From assembly GCF_018138715.1 (NCBI RefSeq), contig NZ_JAGSHX010000006.1:6262001-6326000 (forward strand): a stretch of DNA of 64,000 nt, given 5' to 3'. A program made the translations under genes and the position numbers. Below the pieces are notes generated by a model, which did not search any database, was not told the origin of the DNA, and saw only the letters and a program-made list of their open reading frames with translations. The DNA is from Streptomyces asiaticus. GTDB taxonomy: Bacteria; Actinomycetota; Actinomycetes; Streptomycetales; Streptomycetaceae. This document shows, one piece after another, positions 8,483 through 15,350 of the stretch. Numbering within the stretch: position 1 is the first letter of the stretch; each line of letters begins with the position of its first letter.

Positions 8483-9259
8483 ATGGGACGCCTGGTGCCC
8501 GCGGTGACACGGGCTCTGGACATACTCGAGCTCTTCCTGGACGGGGACGGCACGCTCTCCGCACCCGAGATCACCCGTCGGCTCGGGCTGCCCCGTACGA
8601 CGGTCCATGAGCTGGTGACCACTCTGGCCGCCCGCTCCTATCTGGTCCAGGTCCCCGACCAGCCCGGCCGCTATCGGCTCGGGGTCCGGCCGTACCAACT
8701 GGGCAGCCGCTACGCCGAGCAGCTCGACCTGGCCGCCGAGGGCCAGCAGGTGGCCCGGAGCGTCGCGGAGACCTGCGACGAGACCGTGCATGTCGCGATC
8801 CTCGAGGGCATGGACGTCATCTACATCGCCAAGGTCGACTCCACCCACGCCGTCCGCATGGTCTCCGCCGCGGGCCGCCGGCTGCCCGCCCACTGCACCT
8901 CGGTGGGCAAGATGCTGCTCGCGTCCCTCCCGGAGGACGCCCTGGCCGCGCGGCTGTCCGGCGATCAGCCGCTGGCCGCGATGACGGACAACAGCATCAC
9001 CGCCCCCGCCGAACTGCGCCGCCACCTCGCCACCGTGCGCGAGCGCGGCATCGCGGTCGAGCAGCGGGAGTCCAACCCGGATGTGAACTGCGTGGCGGCT
9101 CCCGTACGGGACACCACGGGAAAGGTGGTCGCGGCGCTGTCGATCTCGGTGCCGACGATCCGCTGGAGCGATGAGCGCCAGGCCGAGCTGGAGGAGCTGG
9201 CGGCCAAGGGCGCGGGTGAACTGTCGGTGCGGCTGGGACATCGGAGGCGGGCCATATGA
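8483..9259 (+). CDS. IclR family transcriptional regulator
   Basis: A 258-residue regulator. The N-terminal winged helix is MGRLVPAVTRALDILELF..LSAPEITRRLGLPRTTVHELV, and the C-terminal IclR effector domain includes VHVAILEGMDVIYIAKV, LPAHCTSVGKMLLA and a typical ligand-pocket segment ending in RESNPDVNCVAAPV. Start: ATG at 8483 after AAGGGGAGGGCG. It overlaps the lactonase gene by 4 bases (ATGA), so it most likely controls its own operon in response to a sugar acid or aromatic effector. Confidence 0.93.
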   Translation: MGRLVPAVTRALDILELFLDGDGTLSAPEITRRLGLPRTTVHELVTTLAARSYLVQVPDQPGRYRLGVRPYQLGSRYAEQLDLAAEGQQVARSVAETCDETVHVAILEGMDVIYIAKVDSTHAVRMVSAAGRRLPAHCTSVGKMLLASLPEDALAARLSGDQPLAAMTDNSITAPAELRRHLATVRERGIAVEQRESNPDVNCVAAPVRDTTGKVVAALSISVPTIRWSDERQAELEELAAKGAGELSVRLGHRRRAI

Positions 9260-10137
9260 GCACACGGCCATTGAGCACACGGCCATCGCTCGAGATCGCG
9301 GTGCGCGCGAGCGCCGTGCTCGGTGAGGGACCCACCTGGGACGCCGCCGCCCAGCGGCTGATCTGGGTGGACATCCTCTCCTCCCGCGTCCACACCTACG
9401 ACCCCGCCACCGGCCGCCGCACCACGCTGGGCACCGAGCAGCACGTCGGCGCGGCCAAGCCCCGCGCGGGCGGCGGCCTGGTGGTCAACCTCCGCGACGG
9501 CATCGGGGTGTACGGGGCGGACGGCGGCTTCGACTGGCTGCTGCGCGAGGCGGTCCCCGGCCGCCGGGGGAACGACGCCGCCGTCGCGCCCGACGGCTCG
9601 CTCTGGGCGGGCACCATGCGCTACGACGAGGGGGCCGGCGGCGGCACGCTCTCCCGGATCGGGTCCGACGGGTCCCATACGGAGTTCCTGCCGGAGGTGA
9701 CGGTCAGCAACGGCATCGGCTGGAGCCCGGACGGCCGCCTCATGTACTACATCGACACCCCCACCCGCCGTATCGACGTCTTCGACGTCGAGGACCCCGA
9801 TGGTCCGGTGGTCTCGGGCCGGCGGCCGTTCGCCGAGGTCGAGGAGGGCGCGGGGTTCCCGGACGGGCTGTGCGTGGACGCCGACGGCGCGGTGTGGGTC
9901 GCCCTGTGGGACGGCGCCGCGGTCCGCCGCTACGCCCCTGACGGGACACTCGATCGGGTGGTTGAGCTGCCGTTCCCGCGCCCCACCGCGTGTGCCTTCG
10001 GCGGTGCGGACCTCACCGACCTGTATCTGACCTCGGCACGCGTCGGACTCGGCGCCGCCGCGCCGCCGCTCGCCGGGTCGCTGCTGGTCATCCAGGGTGC
10101 GGGGCAGGGATTGGCGCAGCCCGCGTTCGGCGGCTGA
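9256..10137 (+). CDS. SMP-30/gluconolactonase family lactonase
   Basis: A 293-residue six-bladed propeller enzyme of the SMP-30/regucalcin family that hydrolyses sugar lactones with a divalent metal. Metal ligands are recognisable: Glu in LGEGPTWD, Asn in VSNGIGW, and Asp in GFPDGLCVDADG. The ATG overlaps the IclR stop by 4 bases. The first codons are duplicated (STRPL-STRPS) by a perfect 15-base repeat. A role in oxidative sugar catabolism is likely; the aldose-dehydrogenase and dehydratase cluster at 33-35 kb could supply the other steps, but that link is only inferred. Confidence 0.9.
   Translation: MSTRPLSTRPSLEIAVRASAVLGEGPTWDAAAQRLIWVDILSSRVHTYDPATGRRTTLGTEQHVGAAKPRAGGGLVVNLRDGIGVYGADGGFDWLLREAVPGRRGNDAAVAPDGSLWAGTMRYDEGAGGGTLSRIGSDGSHTEFLPEVTVSNGIGWSPDGRLMYYIDTPTRRIDVFDVEDPDGPVVSGRRPFAEVEEGAGFPDGLCVDADGAVWVALWDGAAVRRYAPDGTLDRVVELPFPRPTACAFGGADLTDLYLTSARVGLGAAAPPLAGSLLVIQGAGQGLAQPAFGG
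9257..9286. repeat. Perfect 15-bp tandem duplication at the IclR/SMP-30 junction
   Basis: TGAGCACACGGCCAT occurs twice in a row. The first copy contains the IclR stop codon and the start region of the SMP-30 gene. The duplication stays in frame for SMP-30 and adds five residues. Confidence 0.9.
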
Positions 10138-10168
10138 GCGACTGCCTTCGGCGGCTGAGTGGGGCCGG
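10126..10168. repeat. 21-bp tandem duplication containing the SMP-30 stop codon
   Basis: TTCGGCGGCTGAG occurs at 10126-10138 and again at 10147-10159, 21 bases apart, so a second in-frame TGA follows the first. A degenerate 11-base repeat (GTGGGGCCG) continues to the right. Confidence 0.8.
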
Positions 10169-10300
10169 GTGGGGCCGAGTGGGCCTCGGCCGTCCCCGGG
10201 ACAGGGGCCTGACGAGGGCTTTCGTACGGTTCTTTGCACAGGATCCTCACACCCTGCGTCCTGCTGACCTACGCGCTGGTCACATAACCTGCCCGGCGAA

Positions 10301-11074
10301 ATGGATTACTGCTCTCCCTGTCGCCGCCATCTCAACGGTGCCGTCTCCTGCCCTGGATGCGGGAGGCCCGTCGAGGACCTCGGGCTGCCCTCTGCCGCGT
10401 CGGACGCGGCGGACGAGGGCGGCGGCGGGGCCGAGGCGCCCGCCACGCGGGCGGAACGGCGGGCGGACCGCCTTACGGCCCAGGCTTCCCGTGCCTCCGG
10501 CACCACTCGCGCCTCGCGCCGGAAGCCCAAGTCCCGGGGCCTCTTCGGCCGCCGCGCCCGTCGCGCCCGCCGGGGCCGGGGGCGCCGGGTGGCGATCCTG
10601 GCGTCGGTGCTCGGCCCGGTGCTGGTCGCGGTGTTCGTGGCCGAGCTGGCCACCGAGGGGCACTGGCGGGAGTCCTCCCCGGCGCCCAGGCGGCAGGAGC
10701 CGGTGGCCGACCGCGACGGCGGCGTGACGGAATCGGCCGAGACGATCGTCCAGGACACGACCGGCCCGGGCGCGGGCCCCTCGGCGGGGGACGGCGAGGA
10801 CGGAAAGTCGTCCAAGGGCAAGGACGCGGGCAAGGGCAAGGACAAGGACGGCGGGAAGTCCAAGGGCGAGGACGACGACACCTCGGCCGATCCGGACGAC
10901 GGCTCGTCCTCCGACCCGTCGGACGACTCGCCCTCGGCCCCGGGCGGCTCCGGGGCGACGCATCGGCCCACCACCCCGCCCAAACCGGGGCCCACCGCGC
11001 CGGTGACCGTCGCGCCGACGGCGAGCCCGACGCCTACGGAGACTTGCCAGCGCTTCCTGTGGTGGTGCGCGTAG
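10301..11074 (+). CDS. Zinc-ribbon membrane protein (SCO2400-like)
   Basis: A 257-residue protein with an N-terminal zinc ribbon (CSPC at residues 4-7 and CPGC at 17-20), a basic Arg/Ser-rich region, one transmembrane helix near residues 96-115 (VAILASVLGPVLVAVFVAEL) and a long Lys/Gly/Asp/Ser/Pro-rich tail ending CQRFLWWCA. This layout matches the SCO2400-type family found widely in Streptomyces, whose role is unknown. The ribbon faces the cytoplasm and the tail the wall side if topology follows the positive-inside rule. The ATG at 10301 has only a weak ribosome site. Confidence 0.75.
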   Translation: MDYCSPCRRHLNGAVSCPGCGRPVEDLGLPSAASDAADEGGGGAEAPATRAERRADRLTAQASRASGTTRASRRKPKSRGLFGRRARRARRGRGRRVAILASVLGPVLVAVFVAELATEGHWRESSPAPRRQEPVADRDGGVTESAETIVQDTTGPGAGPSAGDGEDGKSSKGKDAGKGKDKDGGKSKGEDDDTSADPDDGSSSDPSDDSPSAPGGSGATHRPTTPPKPGPTAPVTVAPTASPTPTETCQRFLWWCA

Positions 11075-11111
11075 GAGGTGCCCGGTGGACCGTGCCGCCT
11101 GCGGCCGGCTA

Positions 11112-11406
11112 TTTCCCCTCCCCGCCCCTTCCCGCAACTGGGGCTCCGCCCCAGGCCCCGGCCCGGGGTTCTGCCCCAGGTCCCTGGTCCGGGGTTCTGC
11201 CTCAGGCCCTGGACGGGGGCTCTGTCCCAGGTCCTGGTCCGGGACTCTGCCTCAGGCCCCGGCCCGCCGCTCGGCCCCAGGCCCCCGGCCCGGGGCTCCG
11301 CCCCTCCCTCAGCATCGGTATGCGGCTCCGGTCCCAGGTCCCGGGGGCCAGACCCCGGGGTCCAGGGGCGGAGCCCCTGGTAGCGGGAAGGGGCGGGGAG
11401 GGGAAA
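11112..11406. repeat. GC-rich intergenic palindromic element, copy 2, with perfect 24-bp inverted ends
   Basis: The left arm at 11112-11135 (TTTCCCCTCCCCGCCCCTTC plus CCGC) and the right arm at 11383-11406 are exact reverse complements over 24 bases. Between them are about six degenerate units near 33 bases long, of the type GGGGCTCTGCCCCAGGCCC. The 438-base gap between the convergent zinc-ribbon and MarR genes contains little else. No transposase or target-site duplication is seen, so this is not an ordinary insertion sequence. Confidence 0.85.
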
Positions 11407-11513
11407 GCATCGGTAAGCGGCTCCTCCGCGTGGCCCGCCGGGCATCCCGTACCCGGGCGTCCCGTACCCGGGCGTCCCGGCGATGGGCGTACGCGATGCC
11501 CCGCGGCCCGGCT

Positions 11514-11942
11514 CTACGGCGCGGTGCCCAGCATCCGTTTGAGCAGGTCCCGCAGCACCGTCCGCTCCTCGTCCGAGAGTTCCGCCAGCGGTTCGCGCGC
11601 GAAGTCGAGCGAGCCGCGGAGGCGTTCGGAGGTCTCCCGGCCCGCCTCGGTGGCGGCGGCCAGCTTGACCCGGCGGTCCCCCGGGTCCAGGCGGCGCTCG
11701 GCGAGGCCGCGCGACTCCAGGCGGTCCACGATCCCGGTGACGTTCGACGGCTCGCACTTCAGCTGCTGGGCGAGCCGGCGCATCGGTGTCGGCCCGCCGG
11801 TCAGCAGGCCCAGCACCCGGGCCTGCGCCCCGGTCAGGGAGTGCTTGGCCGCGGCCTCCTCGTATTCCTCGTGATAACGGGCCACGATGGTGCCGATGAG
11901 CTCGACGACCTCAAGGGTCAACGGGTCGATGCGGGACGTCAT
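11514..11942 (-). CDS. MarR family transcriptional regulator
   Basis: A 142-residue winged-helix dimer of the MarR class. The helix-turn-helix is around MRRLAQQLKCEPSNVTGIVDRL, and the wing holds the typical DPGDRRVKLAA. The start at 11942 (MTSRIDP) is preferred because GGTGGGC precedes it; an in-frame ATG at 11960 has no ribosome site. It is divergent from an NADP-dependent oxidoreductase gene, and the 87 bases between them hold a promoter and an inverted repeat, so it probably represses that enzyme and itself. Confidence 0.92.
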   Translation of the reverse strand: MTSRIDPLTLEVVELIGTIVARYHEEYEEAAAKHSLTGAQARVLGLLTGGPTPMRRLAQQLKCEPSNVTGIVDRLESRGLAERRLDPGDRRVKLAAATEAGRETSERLRGSLDFAREPLAELSDEERTVLRDLLKRMLGTAP

Positions 11943-11964
11943 GCCCACCAGGGTACCCATTTAC

Positions 11965-11994
11965 TTGACAACATGAAATATCCAGAAGCATGAT
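11965..11994 (+). promoter_or_regulatory. Promoter of the NADP-dependent oxidoreductase gene
   Basis: TTGACA at 11965-11970 and CATGAT at 11989-11994 are 18 bases apart, a good fit to the housekeeping sigma (HrdB) consensus. They lie 35 bases before the oxidoreductase start and overlap the MarR intergenic region. Confidence 0.6.
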
Positions 11995-11995
11995 T

Positions 11996-12012
11996 GTTTC
12001 ATCTGCTGAAAC
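11996..12012. promoter_or_regulatory. MarR operator candidate
   Basis: GTTTCA-TCTGC-TGAAAC is a perfect inverted repeat placed just after the -10 box of the oxidoreductase promoter, where a bound MarR dimer would block transcription start. AT-rich half sites fit MarR proteins. Confidence 0.55.
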
Positions 12013-12029
12013 GTATGAGAGGCCCTTCC

Positions 12030-13049
12030 ATGTCCGTCATCCCCACCACCGGCCGTGAATGGCACCTGGTCGCCCGCCCCCAGGGGTGGCCGAAGCCGGA
12101 GGACTTCGCACTGCGCGAGGCCCCGGTCTCCGAGCCGGGCCCCGGACAGGCGCTGGTCCGCAATCTCTACATGTCGGTGGACCCGTATATGCGCGGCCGC
12201 ATGAACGACGTGAAGTCGTACACGCCGCCGTTCAAGCTGGACCGGCCGATGGAAGGCGGCGCGGTCGGCAAGGTCGTCGCCTCCAACGCGGAGGGCATCT
12301 CCGTCGGCGACCACGTCCTGCACTTCGGCGGCTGGCGTGAGTACGCGACGGTGGACGCCAAGAGCGCCGTCAAGGTCGACCCCGAGATCGCCCCGCTCCC
12401 CGCCTACCTCGGGGTGCTCGGCATGCCGGGCCTCACCGCCTACGCGGGGCTGCTGGAGGTCGCCTCCTTCAAGGAGGGCGACGCGGTCTTCGTCTCGGGC
12501 GCGGCGGGCGCGGTCGGCAGCGAGGTCGGCCAGATCGCCAAGCTCAAGGGCGCCTCGCGGGTGATCGGCAGCGCCGGTTCGGACGAGAAGGTCCGGGTGC
12601 TGCTCGACGAGTACGGCTTCGACGCGGCGTTCAACTACAAGAACGGCCCGGTCGCCGACCAGCTGAAGGAGGCCGCGCCGGACGGGATCGACGTCTACTT
12701 CGACAACGTCGGCGGTGAGCACCTCGAGGCCGCCATCGGCCGCCTCAAGGTGCACGGCCGGGTCACCGTCTGCGGCATGATCTCGCAGTACAACGCCACC
12801 GAGCCGACCCCCGCCCCGCGCAACCTCGGGATGGTCATCGGCAAGCGGCTGCGGATCCAGGGCATGCTGGTCGGGGACCACCAGCACCTTCAGGAGCAGT
12901 TCTTCCAGGAGGTCGGCGGCTGGATCCGCGAGGGCAAGCTGCACTACCGCGAGACGGTCATCAAGGGTGTGGACAACGCGGTGGAGGCCTTCCTCGGGAT
13001 GCTCCGCGGGGAGAACACCGGCAAGATGATCGTCGCCTTCGAGGACTGA
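12030..13049 (+). CDS. NADP-dependent oxidoreductase (MDR superfamily, CurA/leukotriene B4 dehydrogenase type)
   Basis: A 339-residue zinc-independent medium-chain reductase that reduces double bonds of enones with NADPH. The N-terminal motif NLYMSVDPYMRGRM and the nucleotide-binding VFVSGAAGAVGSEVGQIAKLKG followed by VIGSAGSDEK are diagnostic (first quoted only in part of the family block). YFDNVGGEHLEA and the C-terminal GKMIVAFED also match. ATG at 12030 with GAGAGG 8 bases upstream is preferred over an ATG five codons earlier. It is divergent from marR and likely induced by electrophiles. Confidence 0.92.
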   Translation: MSVIPTTGREWHLVARPQGWPKPEDFALREAPVSEPGPGQALVRNLYMSVDPYMRGRMNDVKSYTPPFKLDRPMEGGAVGKVVASNAEGISVGDHVLHFGGWREYATVDAKSAVKVDPEIAPLPAYLGVLGMPGLTAYAGLLEVASFKEGDAVFVSGAAGAVGSEVGQIAKLKGASRVIGSAGSDEKVRVLLDEYGFDAAFNYKNGPVADQLKEAAPDGIDVYFDNVGGEHLEAAIGRLKVHGRVTVCGMISQYNATEPTPAPRNLGMVIGKRLRIQGMLVGDHQHLQEQFFQEVGGWIREGKLHYRETVIKGVDNAVEAFLGMLRGENTGKMIVAFED

Positions 13050-13169
13050 GCCTTCGAGGACTGAGCCTTCGAGGACTGAGCCTTCGAGGACTGAGCCTTC
13101 GAGGACTGACGGTTCATGGACTGACGGTTCATGGGCCGATGGTTCATGGACCGATGGTTCGACCGCCCC
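13035..13169. repeat. 15-bp tandem repeat spanning the oxidoreductase stop codon
   Basis: Five exact copies of GCCTTCGAGGACTGA from 13035 to 13109, the first being the last five codons of the upstream gene, followed by about four degenerate copies (GGTTCATGGACTGA type) to 13169. Because the unit is 15 bases, every copy puts another TGA in the same frame. Confidence 0.9.
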
Positions 13170-13194
13170 TGCCACCCGTGTGGCAGGGGCGGTC
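13161..13194. terminator. Strong hairpin terminator between convergent genes
   Basis: GACCGCCCCTGCCAC and its exact complement GTGGCAGGGGCGGTC form a 15-base stem with a CCGT loop. It ends 4 bases from the convergent GH30 gene and has no T tract. Confidence 0.8.
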
Positions 13195-13198
13195 CCGG

Positions 13199-14644
13199 CT
13201 ATCGCAGCACCACCGTCGTCAGCGAACGCCCCGGCAGTTCGACCGCCAGCCGTCCGTCACGCACCCGTGCGGTTCCGACGCGGCTGAGCGCATGCGTCTC
13301 GTCCGTCCGGTAGACCGCGCCTCGGGCAGGTCCGCGGTCGGCCCCACGTAGCGCGTAGTCCGTGCGTACCGGCTCCGCACCGGTGTTGAGGATCTCCAGG
13401 ACCCGTCGGCCGTCCCGGTTCCGGAAGGCCGTCGTCTTCACCCCGTCCGCCCCGGAGTCCGCCGCGACCCGTACCGCCCCGGGCCGGATGAAACGGCTGT
13501 ACGCGGCCAGGGCCCACAGCCGCTTGGAGACGTGGTAGTCCGGGCCGTCCAGCTGGATCAGCCCCCGGGTGGCGCCCACCGACGCGCCGAACCAGTACAC
13601 ATACCCACTCGCCCCCGCGTCCGCGAGCGTCGTGTGGATCGCCTCCGCGACCGCCAAGCCGTCATACCCTCCCACCCGTCGCCCACCACCACCCTCAACC
13701 GAAGCGCTTCGCGCTGCTGCCTTGTTTTGGTCGTCCCACGCCTCGTTCCACGTCGTCCCGTTGGGGCTCCACTCCGACATCCAGGTGCGGCGGCTCGTCG
13801 GCAGGGGCTGGTCGGAGGGGGTGACGTACGGATGGCCCGTGTGCACCGCTACCTGGTCCGCGGCGGCGCCGTCGGCCTCGATCGCGGCGGAGAACGCCGC
13901 CTGCTCGTCCCATCCGGCCGCGTCGCAGCACACCAGGTTGATCCCGGCCCGCCGCACCGTGGGGCCGATCGCCTTGACCACCTCGACCGCCTGTTCCGGG
14001 GTGAACCGCATCGAGGCGTAGGACGTGGCGAGGTCCGGCTCATTGGTGAAGCCGAGGTCGGTGATGCGTACGCCCTCCTGGCGGTAGAACGTCGCGTACT
14101 GCACCAGATAGTCGGCGTACGCCCGTCGCCACTCCGGCTTCAGCGTGCCGCCGTTCGCGTCCGTCCCGTTCGTCTTCATATAGCCCGGCGCGCTCCAGGC
14201 GTCGGCGTAGAAGCGCTTGACGCCGTACCGCCGCGCCTCCTGGGCCAGCCACACCTGGCCCCCGTCGTCGCCGTCCCACTCATAGCGCGGGGGCGCGTCC
14301 GGGCCGCCCGGGTCGGCGGGCTGGATGGACTTCATGTGGTCGTAGACCTCGTCGGAGGACGAGCCGATGCCGAGGCGCAGAATGCTCAACCCGGCGCCCG
14401 TGGCGCGGTTCAGCAGCAGATCCAGCACCTCGCGCTGGTGTTCCGGGGTCAGGCCCTGTGCGCCGTGCATCAGATCGGCGCGCTGGAACGCCTGCGAGAA
14501 GCCGAAACCGTCGATGGGCTGGAGGCGGATTCCGAAATCCACGCTGCCGCCGCGGAGCGGTTCCGCGGCGGCGGACGGTGCGATGAGCGGGAGCAGTGCG
14601 GCGGCGAGCGCGCCGACGAGGGCTGTGCGGACCGAAGTGATCAC
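13199..14644 (-). CDS. Secreted GH30 glycoside hydrolase
   Basis: A 481-residue secreted enzyme of family GH30 (endo-xylanase, beta-1,6-galactanase or beta-1,6-glucanase activities). A signal peptide (residues 1-27, ending PSAAAEP) precedes a TIM barrel with the acid/base Glu202 in FTNEPDL and nucleophile Glu291 in WMSEWSP, then the C-terminal beta-sandwich. Between the nucleophile strand and the next helix is an odd Gly/Arg-rich insert (SVEGGGGRRVGG) with atypical codons and an internal 12-base palindrome. A LacI-like site lies about 32 bases before the start. A secreted plant-polysaccharide role fits the neighbouring GH51 and PL1. Confidence 0.88.
   Translation of the reverse strand: MITSVRTALVGALAAALLPLIAPSAAAEPLRGGSVDFGIRLQPIDGFGFSQAFQRADLMHGAQGLTPEHQREVLDLLLNRATGAGLSILRLGIGSSSDEVYDHMKSIQPADPGGPDAPPRYEWDGDDGGQVWLAQEARRYGVKRFYADAWSAPGYMKTNGTDANGGTLKPEWRRAYADYLVQYATFYRQEGVRITDLGFTNEPDLATSYASMRFTPEQAVEVVKAIGPTVRRAGINLVCCDAAGWDEQAAFSAAIEADGAAADQVAVHTGHPYVTPSDQPLPTSRRTWMSEWSPNGTTWNEAWDDQNKAAARSASVEGGGGRRVGGYDGLAVAEAIHTTLADAGASGYVYWFGASVGATRGLIQLDGPDYHVSKRLWALAAYSRFIRPGAVRVAADSGADGVKTTAFRNRDGRRVLEILNTGAEPVRTDYALRGADRGPARGAVYRTDETHALSRVGTARVRDGRLAVELPGRSLTTVVLR
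13700..13711. promoter_or_regulatory. Intragenic palindrome CGAAGCGCTTCG
   Basis: A perfect 12-base palindrome inside the GH30 coding sequence, in the atypical insert. It shares the AAGCGCTT core with the LacI-like sites at 8343 and 19186. It may be an intragenic operator or chance. Confidence 0.3.
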
Positions 14645-14675
14645 GAAAACTCCCCTTCCCGGCTCCGAAAAGTTC

Positions 14676-14688
14676 CGGAACGTTTCCG
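14676..14688. promoter_or_regulatory. LacI-type operator-like site upstream of GH30
   Basis: CGGAACGTTTCCG is a near-perfect palindrome (GGAA-CGT-TTCC) close to the GGAAACGTTTCC form typical of LacI-family operators. It lies 32 bases before the GH30 start, suggesting sugar-controlled repression. Confidence 0.4.
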
Positions 14689-14834
14689 TAACGTCGGCCG
14701 CACGCTAGAGGCGGCGGTGAGGCGGGTCAAGGGATCGCTCACGAGGTGATGGCTCGGGTGCGGGCGGGTACCCGGGGAGCCGAAAGAGCTCGGAACGACG
14801 GAAAACGACGGACAACGACGGGAAAGGTGGCCCC

Positions 14835-15233
14835 ATGTCCACGACGGCCGGTCCGGAACAGCCTCGGTCCGCCGCGCAGGTGCTGGTGGCGGTGAGCGGA
14901 ATCTCGCGGGACGACGCCGAGGCCGTCTTCGGCGTGCTGCGCACGGCGTACGCGTCCGACCAGGCGACGGCGGATCTTCCGCAGGAGGCGGGGGAGGGGC
15001 GGCCCACGGTGTGGACGTCCGTCTTCGAGGTGGCCGACCCGCGCGCGGAGCCGCGCCCGGCCTCCCTGACGGCCCCCGTCACCGCCGACCTCCAGGGCGG
15101 CCCCCTCCAGGTGCGGCAGATGGCGGACGTCCTGGCCCGCGCCTTCGAGGTGCGCGAGCAGGGCGCGGTGGCGGGCGACCAGGAGCGGGAGCTCCGGCTG
15201 AGGCTGTCCAACACCGGGATCCGCCCGTCGTAG
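14835..15233 (+). CDS. Hypothetical protein
   Basis: A 132-residue soluble protein, not recognised. It has no signal peptide or membrane helix; the start (MSTTAGPEQ) follows GGAAAGGTGG. Codon bias is typical of the genome, so the gene is probably real. It lies between the divergent GH30 gene and a binding-protein-like gene with no clear functional link. Confidence 0.65.
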   Translation: MSTTAGPEQPRSAAQVLVAVSGISRDDAEAVFGVLRTAYASDQATADLPQEAGEGRPTVWTSVFEVADPRAEPRPASLTAPVTADLQGGPLQVRQMADVLARAFEVREQGAVAGDQERELRLRLSNTGIRPS

Positions 15234-15268
15234 GGGGCGTGGCTGAGCGGGGCGAGGTGCCCGGCAGG

Positions 15269-15350
15269 GCGGCGAACGCATCATCGGTTGCCCATTGGCG
15301 ACAGCGGCGAACGCATAATCGGTTGCCCGTCGGCGACGGCGGCGGATGCA
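15269..15350. repeat. 35-bp tandem repeat, 2.3 copies
   Basis: Units at 15269-15303 and 15304-15338 (GCGGCGAACGCATMATCGGT, then TGCCC and GGCGAC) with a partial third unit at 15339-15350 that ends at the next start codon. The copies differ at four positions. The block replaces the promoter and leader of the downstream gene. Confidence 0.8.

Noticed and set aside
11112..11406. Inverted-ended element considered as an insertion sequence
   Set aside because: No transposase frame and no target duplication; the interior is a degenerate short repeat.
10357..11874. 505-codon plus-strand frame over the zinc-ribbon and MarR genes
   Set aside because: Runs out of frame through a recognised gene, a repeat element and an antisense MarR gene; low-complexity translation.
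13035..13169. Tandem repeats considered as a CRISPR array
   Set aside because: Units of 15 bases without spacers and no cas genes; ordinary tandem duplication.
13161..13194. Hairpin considered as an operator rather than a terminator
   Set aside because: It lies between two gene ends with a tight 4-base loop, so a terminator is the better reading.
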